A stretch of 46,928 nucleotides of DNA from an uncultured Elusimicrobia bacterium (GTDB lineage Bacteria > Elusimicrobiota > Elusimicrobia > Elusimicrobiales > UBA9959), in NCBI GenBank assembly GCA_903917735.1, contig CAIXBR010000054.1, forward strand, positions 1 to 46,928. Reading direction: 5' to 3'. Position numbers and translations under genes: made by a program. Below the pieces are notes generated by a model. That model searched no databases. It was not told where the DNA came from and saw only the letters and a list, made by a program, of their open reading frames with translations. This document shows, in pieces, positions 40,845 through 46,928 of this stretch (position 1 is the stretch's first letter; every line of letters begins with the position of its first letter).

Positions 40845-42035
40845 GTGCCTAACAGGAAGAAAACTCCCGGCGGGGCCGAAGCCATAATACTGGCCGGCGG
40901 TTCCGGCGCGCGCATGGGCGCGGAGAAGCAGTATCTGCTTCTGGCCGGCCGGCCGATGATAGAATGGACGGTGGAGGCCTTCGTTTCCAGCGGGTTATTC
41001 TCCAATATTATACTGGCGCTTGCTCCGGAGAACCTTAAAAAATACGGGCCGGCCTGGGAAAAAGCCGGCGTTAAAACGGCAGCGGCTGGCGCCACTCGCA
41101 CCGAGTCGCTGCGCAGTGCATTCCAACTGGTCAGCCCCGGCGCCGCGCTGGTGGCGGTGCAGGACGGGGCCCGGCCCCTGACGGACGCGGCCCTTATAAA
41201 AGCCTGCCTGGAGAAGTCGGCGCAGTACGGTGCCGCGGTCCCGGCGGTACCTCTTAAAGATACCGTTAAAAAAGTTTCCGCGGGCGGCGGGGAATTTGAA
41301 AGCACCCCGGACCGTTCGGGCATGCTGGCGGTGCAGACGCCGCAGTGCTACCGGCGCGAAGTTCTGGCCGCCATACTGGACGCGGCGGGGCGCGGGAAAG
41401 ATTACAGCGACGAATCGCAGGTGCTGGAAAAACTGGGGATAAAGGCCGCGGTGGTGCCTTCAAACTACCGCAACATCAAAGTAACCACGCCCGAAGACCT
41501 TATCATAGCGGAGGCTTTAATGAAAGATGAAAAAAGTGTTACCGCGCGCTCAAAAATTCCGCTGCCGCGCGCGGGTTTCGGGTACGACATCCACCGCCTT
41601 GTGGAGGGACGCCCGCTTATACTGGGCGGGGTTAAGATAGAACACCCCAAAGGCCTGCTGGGCCATTCCGACGGGGACGTAGTGCTTCACGCCGTCTGCG
41701 ACGCGCTGCTCGGCGCCATCTCCGCCGGTGAGATAGGCGTATATTTTCCGCCTACCGATCTGACCATAATGGGGATCTCCAGTATGGCCATAGCCGAAAA
41801 AACTCTGGAGGTGCTGACCTCCAAAAAGGCCAGAATAATAAACGTGGACGCCACCATACTGGCGGAAGAGCCCAAGCTGAAGCCGTATTACGAGGCCATA
41901 CAAAACTCAGTGGCTAAAATATTGAAGCTCGACCGCGGCGATGTCAGTATAAAGGCCAAGAGCCGCGAGGGCTTGGGTGACATAGGCCACGGGGAAGCGA
42001 TAGTGTGCTATGCCGCCGTAAGCGTGCTCAGATGA
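40845..42035 (+). CDS. ispDF: Bifunctional IspD-IspF isoprenoid enzyme
   Basis: This is a 396-residue fusion of two enzymes of the MEP pathway, acting in the cytoplasm. The N-terminal half (about 10-228) is IspD, making CDP-ME from MEP and CTP: AIILAGGSGARMGAEKQYL, the VQDGARPL segment and VPLKDTVK. The C-terminal half (about 240-396) is IspF, cyclising CDP-ME2P to MECDP: GFGYDIHRL metal site, PLILGGV, GLLGHSDGDV-HAV-DALLGA and KA--REGLG-IG end. IspE is not nearby. The start is GTG at 40845. It overlaps the lipoprotein gene in ATGA. Confidence 0.93.
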   Translation: MPNRKKTPGGAEAIILAGGSGARMGAEKQYLLLAGRPMIEWTVEAFVSSGLFSNIILALAPENLKKYGPAWEKAGVKTAAAGATRTESLRSAFQLVSPGAALVAVQDGARPLTDAALIKACLEKSAQYGAAVPAVPLKDTVKKVSAGGGEFESTPDRSGMLAVQTPQCYRREVLAAILDAAGRGKDYSDESQVLEKLGIKAAVVPSNYRNIKVTTPEDLIIAEALMKDEKSVTARSKIPLPRAGFGYDIHRLVEGRPLILGGVKIEHPKGLLGHSDGDVVLHAVCDALLGAISAGEIGVYFPPTDLTIMGISSMAIAEKTLEVLTSKKARIINVDATILAEEPKLKPYYEAIQNSVAKILKLDRGDVSIKAKSREGLGDIGHGEAIVCYAAVSVLR

Positions 42036-42460
42036 GGCTAAACAAAGGCTTTTTTTGCCTGTTTTTGACTTTTCCGGCTGTCTTTTCGGGCTGTTCAACC
42101 AGCCGTCCCGCAGGGCAGTCTGAGCAACCGCCGCCTTCCGGTCCGGGCGCGGCGATAGTCTTCGAGAAGCGCACCTTCAAGCTGGTAAAGACCCCGGACC
42201 CCGACCTTGAGGCCGCGCTGGAGGGGCTGCTGTCGGCCAGCTATGATAAGGCCGTGAAAAACCTGGTCGGCGACAATCCCATGGAAGCGGGCTTCACCTA
42301 TTCGCTGGCCCCCAAAGGGGCGGTTTATCCGTTTTCCGAGATAGAGGTCTCCTGCATCCTGCAGGAAAAATACGCGCGCAAGCGCGGCCCCGAACTCTGC
42401 GGCGATTTCTTCACAGAGCTCGACGGGAGGATAAAAAAAGCGGTCGCAGGCCGCCAGTAA
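42032..42460 (+). CDS. Small predicted lipoprotein
   Basis: This is a 142-residue protein of unknown family. The signal segment ends in VFSGC, a lipobox-like sequence (Phe at -3 is less usual), followed by a Ser/Pro/Gln linker and a short mixed domain with two Cys residues (in SCILQEK and LCGDF) that could pair. The start at 42032 lies in the ATGA overlap with ispDF. Placement between ispDF and cysS shows operon membership but does not suggest a function. Confidence 0.65.
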   Translation: MRLNKGFFCLFLTFPAVFSGCSTSRPAGQSEQPPPSGPGAAIVFEKRTFKLVKTPDPDLEAALEGLLSASYDKAVKNLVGDNPMEAGFTYSLAPKGAVYPFSEIEVSCILQEKYARKRGPELCGDFFTELDGRIKKAVAGRQ

Positions 42461-42478
42461 GACCCAAAGGAACACCGT

Positions 42479-43879
42479 ATGGACTTCCAGCTTTACAATA
42501 CGCTCACCAGGCAGAAAGAAATTTTCAAACCTATTAAAGAGGGCGAGGCCGGCATCTACACCTGCGGCCCCACGGTCTACCACTACGCGCATATCGGCAA
42601 CATACGCACCTATATTTTCGAGGATGTGCTGGTCCGCACGCTGAAATTCTTCGGCTTCAGGGTTAAGCGCGTTATGAACATCACCGACGTGGGGCACCTT
42701 ACCTCCGACGGCGACACCGGCGAGGACAAAATGGAGGTGGGGGCGCGCCGCGAGGGCAAGTCCGCCTGGGACGTGGCCAAGTTCTTCACCGAGGCTTTTT
42801 TCAGGGATTACAAGGCGGCCAACTGCCTTATGCCCGACGTGCTCTGCCCCGCCACTGACTATATAAAAGAAATGATAGACCTGGTGCTGGTGCTGGAGCG
42901 TAAGGGCTTCACCTACCGCATAGGTGACGGCATTTATTTCGACACGGCCAAACTGCCGGATTACGGCAAGCTGGCCGGCAAAAGCCATATAGAGGGAATA
43001 CAGGAAGGGGCGCGGGTGGAGGTGAACGCCGAGAAACGCAACCCCGTGGATTTCTCAGTCTGGAAATTCTCCGCGCCCGGAGAGCAGCGCCAGATGGAAT
43101 GGGACTCCCCCTGGGGCAAAGGTTTCCCCGGCTGGCACCTTGAGTGCTCGGCTATGGCCATGAAGCATTTGGGCGAGACCATGGATATGCATTGCGGCGC
43201 CGAGGACGCGGTGGCCGTGCATCATACCAACGAGATAGCCCAGTCCGAGGCCGCCACGGGCAAACCCTTCGTGCACTATTGGCTGCACCCCAGATTCCTG
43301 ATAATGGGTGAGACCGGCAAAATGTCCAAATCCGCCGGCGGTTTCCTCACCGTGCAGACCCTGGTGGAAAAAGGCTACGACCCGCTGGCCTACCGCTACT
43401 TCTGTTTTTCGGCCCATTACCGCAAGCAGCTGGAGTTCAGCTGGGAATCCATGGATACCTCGGCCAAAACCCTGGAGGCCCTGCGCGGCATGGTGGCCAA
43501 GCTGAAGGAAGAAGCGCCGAGCCCCTCCCTGAATAAAGCTTCGGACTTTTACAAACAGTTCTCCGAAGCGCTGGCTGACGACTTTAACATGCCGCAGGCG
43601 GTGGCGGTACTGTGGGGAGCGCTGCGCAGCTCTCTCCCGGCGGCTGAAAAACTCGGTTTCGCGCTGGAGGCGGACAAGGTGCTGGCGCTGGACCTGGACC
43701 GGGCCCCGGCTGTGGAAGCCCTGCCCCCGGAACTGATGGCTTTAGTTAAGGAGCGCGAAGCCGCCCGCAAGGCAAAGGATTTTAAGCGTTCCGACGAGCT
43801 CCGTAAAGCCCTTTCCGACAAGGGCGTGCTGATAGAAGACACCTCGAAAGGCACCAAATGGAAATTGGCCCGCGGATGA
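42479..43879 (+). CDS. cysS: Cysteinyl-tRNA synthetase
   Basis: This class I synthetase charges tRNA-Cys with cysteine. The 466-residue protein has the HIGN form of HIGH (38-41) after the zinc ligand C29 (YTCGPTVYHYAHIG), the W-LECSAM zinc segment, and KMSKS (about 281-285). The C-terminal helical domain is complete. An AAAGGAA ribosome site lies before the ATG. Confidence 0.96.
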   Translation: MDFQLYNTLTRQKEIFKPIKEGEAGIYTCGPTVYHYAHIGNIRTYIFEDVLVRTLKFFGFRVKRVMNITDVGHLTSDGDTGEDKMEVGARREGKSAWDVAKFFTEAFFRDYKAANCLMPDVLCPATDYIKEMIDLVLVLERKGFTYRIGDGIYFDTAKLPDYGKLAGKSHIEGIQEGARVEVNAEKRNPVDFSVWKFSAPGEQRQMEWDSPWGKGFPGWHLECSAMAMKHLGETMDMHCGAEDAVAVHHTNEIAQSEAATGKPFVHYWLHPRFLIMGETGKMSKSAGGFLTVQTLVEKGYDPLAYRYFCFSAHYRKQLEFSWESMDTSAKTLEALRGMVAKLKEEAPSPSLNKASDFYKQFSEALADDFNMPQAVAVLWGALRSSLPAAEKLGFALEADKVLALDLDRAPAVEALPPELMALVKEREAARKAKDFKRSDELRKALSDKGVLIEDTSKGTKWKLARG

Positions 43880-44835
43880 AAAACACCATAGCATCACTGC
43901 TGCTCCTGCTCGGTTTCTGCGCTTCCGGCCTCAGCGCCCAGGAGGCGTCCTCCCGGACATATGTGCTTAAGGATGGTTCCGCGCTGACTTACGCCCGGCC
44001 CGGCCTTTTGCGTACGCTGGGCGCCACACCTTCAGACATGCTCACCTTCACTAAGGACAGTTTCTCCCGTGACAATCTGCCGTGGCTGGCCGCCATCGGC
44101 GCTTCCTCGGTTATTTTGATCCATTACGACCAGACCATCTACGACGGCGTACGCCGCACCGGCAGGAAGCTGCGCATCTCGCAGACGGACAAGACCCGCA
44201 CCTACCTGACCGTAGGCGGCGTGGCTCTTTTTCGCGGCCCCGCCGACCTTGGCTCCACGCTTTATTTTATAGGCGACGGCTGGGTGACCATCGGCCTGTT
44301 CGGCTATCTCAAGGCCGCGGGCTGGCTCACCGGCGACTGGCGCGCCGCGCAGACCGGCAACCAGCTGGGCGAAGGGCTTATAGCCACTGGCGTCATTACC
44401 GAGCTGATGAAAAATATAGCCGGCCGCGAAACCCCCGAGCGCTCTTCGGGCAAGGGCGGCGTGTGGCGGATGTTCCCCGGCCTCGGCAATTACATAAAAC
44501 GCCGGCCCACCTACGACGCTTTCCCATCAGGCCACCTGGCCACCAGCGCCATGGCGCTTGCCGTGCTTACCGAGAACTACCCGGACAACGCCTACATAAA
44601 GCCTATCGGCTACACGCTGCTGGGCGGGCTCTGCTTCCAGATGATCAACAACGGCGTGCACTGGGCGGGAGACTACCCGCTGGGCTTCGCCGTGGGCTAC
44701 GGGCTGGGCAAAGTTATCGCTGGACACGGCCGCACCTCAGCGGTGCGCACCGCCCCGGCTCCTTCCGCTTTAAGTTTCTCGCCGTACTTCACCCCCGAAG
44801 GCGCCACCGGCGCCAGGCTGGCGTATAGGTTTTGA
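43876..44835 (+). CDS. Exported PAP2-fold protein with substituted motif Arg residues
   Basis: This is a 319-residue protein with a signal peptide (about 1-21) and four or five hydrophobic segments. The PAP2/vanadium-haloperoxidase motifs are partly kept: PSGH at 217-220 and H262-x3-D (HWAGDY). The Arg that should follow the Lys in KX6RP is Thr (K179...T186), and the Arg of SRX5HX3D is Met. The fold is clear, but standard phosphatase activity is doubtful or altered. The ATG at 43876 overlaps the cysS stop (ATGA), and an in-frame ATG at 43858 is less likely because it lies inside cysS. The C terminus ends as a short beta-strand. Confidence 0.75.
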   Translation: MKNTIASLLLLLGFCASGLSAQEASSRTYVLKDGSALTYARPGLLRTLGATPSDMLTFTKDSFSRDNLPWLAAIGASSVILIHYDQTIYDGVRRTGRKLRISQTDKTRTYLTVGGVALFRGPADLGSTLYFIGDGWVTIGLFGYLKAAGWLTGDWRAAQTGNQLGEGLIATGVITELMKNIAGRETPERSSGKGGVWRMFPGLGNYIKRRPTYDAFPSGHLATSAMALAVLTENYPDNAYIKPIGYTLLGGLCFQMINNGVHWAGDYPLGFAVGYGLGKVIAGHGRTSAVRTAPAPSALSFSPYFTPEGATGARLAYRF

Positions 44836-44861
44836 TAAACGCAATTTTGTAAACTTATTTT
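44832..44861 (+). promoter_or_regulatory. Candidate promoter of the permease gene
   Basis: TTGATA (44832-44837) and TATTTT (44856-44861) are 18 bp apart, straddling the PAP2 stop. GGAAGGAGA is the ribosome site of the ATG at 44889. Confidence 0.35.
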
Positions 44862-44888
44862 TGTGGTTTGACGGGAAGGAGAAAATAA

Positions 44889-46502
44889 ATGGCTGACAAA
44901 AATAGCACCGTGCCTTTTAAGTACGAGTGGTTCACGCTCGGCGACATCAACGGCTTCTTCGGCCTGATGTTCGACAATATGACCGTCCTGTCCTTCCTGG
45001 CGGGCATAATGATCTTCGCTTTCAAGTTCCCCGCCGACATCGTCTACACCAAAATGTTCCCCGGCACAGCCTTCGGCGTGCTTTTCGGCGACGTCATCTA
45101 CACCATAATGGCCTTCCGTCTGGCCAAGCGCACCAACAACCCCAGGGTGACCGCCATGCCCCTCGGCCTGGACACCCCGTCCACCATCGGCATCGCCCTC
45201 GCCGTGCTTGGCCCGGCCTTCCTCTCCTTTAAGGCGAAAGGCATGCTAGAGCACGACGCCGCCATGATGACCTGGTACCTCGGCATGGCCACCATGGTCA
45301 TGATCGGCGTCTTCAAGGTCGTCTTCTCGTTCTTCGGCGGCTGGCTGCAGAAAATAATCCCGCAGGCCGGCCTGCTCGGTTCGCTGGCCGGTATCGGTCT
45401 CGCCCTTATCGGCTTCGGCCCCATGCTGGAAGTGTTCGGTATGCCCATTATCGGCATGATAGCTTTCGGCCTGATAATCTACACGCTGATAGCAGGCATA
45501 AAGCTCCCCAAGAATTTCCCCGGCGTGCTGGGCGCAGTCGTCATAGGCACCCTGCTTTATTATCTGCTGGCGCCGCACGGCCTGGCGGGCGGGAGCTACC
45601 AGCCTTTCTCCGCGCAGCTGCACTTCGGCCTGCCCATCCCTACACTTGATTTCCTGAAAGGTATGAGGGAAGCCATTAAGTACCTGCCCATAGCCATCCC
45701 CTTCGCCATCCTCACCGTGGTGGGCGGCATCAACGTCACCGAAAGCGCGCGCGTGGCCGGCGACGACTTCAAAACCCGCGACATCCTGCTGACCGAGGCC
45801 ATTGCCACTTTGGTGGCCGGCGTCTGCGGCGGCGTGGCGCAGTCCACTCCTTATATAGGGCAGCCCGCCTACAAGGCCATGGGCAGCCGCGCGGGCTACA
45901 CGCTGCTCACCGGCATCTTCATAGGCCTCGGCGGCTTCCTCGGCTACGCCGGGTTCATAGTGGAACTGATCCCGCGCTGCGTGATAGCTCCCATCCTGAT
46001 CTTCGTCGGCCTGGACATTATGTGCCAGGCTTTCCATGCCTGCCCCATCCGCCACGCCCCGGCCGTAGCGCTGGCCTACTTCCCCACGGTGGCGCGCCTG
46101 CTGCAGATAAAGCTGTCCAACCCGGACATGGTGCCGCCGGAAGTGTTCAGCAAGATGCTGACGCTGCCGGGCAAGGCGCTGCCCGAACTGCTGGTGATAG
46201 TGGCGCTGGGCAACGGCTTCATCCTTACCGGCATGTTGTGGGGCGCCTTCATGGCCAAGCTGATAGACCGGCAGGTGCGGACGGCTGCGGTCTACATCCT
46301 GTGCTGCGCCGCGCTCACCTTCTTCGGCATCATCCACTCCGCCATCCCCGACGGGAACATGTATCTGCCGTGGACGCTGGGCGACATGGCCCGGCAGATC
46401 CCGTACCAGTTCACGGCCGGCTACGTGGTGCTGGCGCTGCTGCTGTTCGCGCTTTCCTTCTCCAAGGAGAGCCGGGAAGGGCACGCGGCGGAGCATTATT
46501 AG
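44889..46502 (+). CDS. NCS2/AzgA-like purine or anion permease
   Basis: This is a 537-residue inner-membrane transporter with about a dozen hydrophobic segments. Family signs are the PRVTAMPLGLDTPST loop near the first half-helix, GINVTESARVAGDDF, GGVAQSTPYIGQPAYKAMGSRAGYTLLTG and the PRCVIAPILIFVGLDIM segment, as in NCS2/AzgA and SulP-related permeases. The substrate, perhaps a nucleobase, is not certain. It has a candidate own promoter and a strong terminator, so it is probably monocistronic. Confidence 0.8.
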   Translation: MADKNSTVPFKYEWFTLGDINGFFGLMFDNMTVLSFLAGIMIFAFKFPADIVYTKMFPGTAFGVLFGDVIYTIMAFRLAKRTNNPRVTAMPLGLDTPSTIGIALAVLGPAFLSFKAKGMLEHDAAMMTWYLGMATMVMIGVFKVVFSFFGGWLQKIIPQAGLLGSLAGIGLALIGFGPMLEVFGMPIIGMIAFGLIIYTLIAGIKLPKNFPGVLGAVVIGTLLYYLLAPHGLAGGSYQPFSAQLHFGLPIPTLDFLKGMREAIKYLPIAIPFAILTVVGGINVTESARVAGDDFKTRDILLTEAIATLVAGVCGGVAQSTPYIGQPAYKAMGSRAGYTLLTGIFIGLGGFLGYAGFIVELIPRCVIAPILIFVGLDIMCQAFHACPIRHAPAVALAYFPTVARLLQIKLSNPDMVPPEVFSKMLTLPGKALPELLVIVALGNGFILTGMLWGAFMAKLIDRQVRTAAVYILCCAALTFFGIIHSAIPDGNMYLPWTLGDMARQIPYQFTAGYVVLALLLFALSFSKESREGHAAEHY

Positions 46503-46507
46503 GATTT

Positions 46508-46541
46508 AAAAAGAGCGGTATTCCAAAAATGCCGCTCTTTT
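46508..46541 (+). terminator. Rho-independent terminator of the permease gene
   Basis: AAAAGAGCGG (46509-46518) pairs with CCGCTCTTTT (46532-46541). Confidence 0.85.
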
Positions 46542-46592
46542 GGTAAAATATCAGGGTAGCTTGAAGTGTAAGGTAAGCAGTACTGGCATTAA

Positions 46593-46666
46593 GCGGGCGT
46601 GGTTCAATGGTAGAACGCGACCTTGCCAAGGTTGAGACGTGGGTCCGATTCCCATCGCCCGCTCCA
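46593..46666 (+). tRNA. tRNA-Gly (GCC anticodon), CCA encoded
   Basis: The full cloverleaf is seen: acceptor GCGGGCG (46593-46599) with CGCCCGC (46656-46662), D-arm GTTC/GAAC, anticodon loop TTGCCAA giving GCC, T-arm GTGGG with GTCCGATT and CCCAT, discriminator T and an encoded CCA at 46664-46666. A terminator follows. Confidence 0.95.
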
Positions 46667-46676
46667 TTTTAGTATA

Positions 46677-46701
46677 GGCCATCCCTCCGGGATGGCCTTT
46701 T
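46677..46701 (+). terminator. Rho-independent terminator of the tRNA gene
   Basis: GGCCATCC pairs with GGATGGCC across 46677-46697, followed by TTTTCCTT. Confidence 0.8.
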
Positions 46702-46715
46702 CCTTATTAATCCGT

Positions 46716-46774
46716 GGCGATGGGAATCTTCCTTATGGGGAAAGCTCGCTGACGCTCGCATGTCGCCCGCTCCA
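46716..46774 (+). repeat. Fragments of the tRNA-Gly 3' end, direct and inverted
   Basis: TCGCCCGCTCCA at 46763-46774 repeats the last 12 nt of the tRNA (46655-46666) in the same direction. GGCGATGGGAATC at 46716-46728 is the reverse complement of the T-arm/acceptor part of the same tRNA. This could be a footprint of integration at the tRNA. The remaining bases to 46852 are AT-rich and hold nothing I can support. Confidence 0.5.
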
Positions 46775-46852
46775 AATTTCCGAAGCCTAACCCAACTTCC
46801 GCAGTGAAAAATAAAAAGTGCTTATTTTCCCAGCGTTTTATCCTAAAACAGG

Positions 46853-46928
46853 TCAAAAGTCGCCACTACATTTTGATAACAACTCTGGAATCTTCATTCG
46901 TTTAGGCACATCGATACCCAAGCGTTGC
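46853..46928 (-). CDS. Possible C-terminal end of a gene running off the window
   Basis: On the minus strand an open frame enters from the window end and stops with TGA at 46853-46855, giving about 24 residues (QRLGIDVPKRMKIPELLS, then KCSGDF). It reads like coding sequence, but it is too short to place in a family. Its composition is AT-richer than that of the preceding genes. Confidence 0.25.
   Translation of the reverse strand, partial: QRLGIDVPKRMKIPELLSKCSGDF

Overview
The window is a GC-rich chromosomal segment of a Gram-negative-type bacterium. It holds an Mla-type ABC lipid transporter, several predicted outer-membrane beta-barrels, lipoproteins and secreted proteins, next to ordinary housekeeping genes. 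The mix (clostripain-family protease, FN3/SBBP surface protein, AmgK-RapZ fusion, radA-yacL-ispDF-cysS order, many secreted proteins I cannot place in a family) would suit an Elusimicrobiota-like lineage. That is an inference from gene content, not a phylogenetic result.

Layout. 1-1106: a frameshifted IS630-type insertion sequence cut by the window edge. 1150-6110: a soluble GAF/PAS histidine kinase downstream of a beta-barrel gene, a secreted protein made of a tandem duplication, and a secreted C11 protease with a textbook sigma-70 promoter. 6116-11200: a large palindromic element, then a translationally coupled trio (glycosyltransferase, small barrel, FN3/SBBP protein), then an AAC(6')-like acetyltransferase of lower GC. 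11270-14985: guaA and guaB, each preceded by a large multi-hairpin palindromic element. 15030-20830: a Pro/Gln-rich secreted repeat protein, a heterodimeric ABC exporter and an scpB-type decarboxylase. 20830-25242: a beta-lactamase-fold protein lacking its nucleophile, and a three-gene secreted cluster headed by an HExxH protein. 25414-28047: a cell-wall-sugar recycling operon (AmgK-RapZ fusion, MurU, YhcH-type anomerase). 28057-31036: a small helical protein, a GT-C/TPR membrane protein and a methyltransferase. 31078-44835: a long co-directional run rpsF-ssb-rpsR-rplI-dnaB-alr-mlaE-mlaF-mlaD-radA-yacL-ispDF-lipoprotein-cysS-PAP2. 44889-46502: an NCS2-type permease. 46593-46666: tRNA-Gly(GCC), with pieces of its 3' end repeated downstream.

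Two features cut across the window. First, four intergenic elements (6116-6260, 11274-11609, 13280-13407, 36047-36158) share one architecture: a long outer stem with 19-31 nt arms enclosing several hairpins, one of which has a TTGCG-type apical loop. The stems differ in sequence but stay self-complementary, which suggests a dispersed structured repeat or RNA family. Second, at least five genes have a TATAAT-like -10 box exactly 6-8 nt upstream of the start codon and no Shine-Dalgarno, which indicates leaderless transcripts. Other genes have good Shine-Dalgarno sites, so the genome appears to use both start modes.
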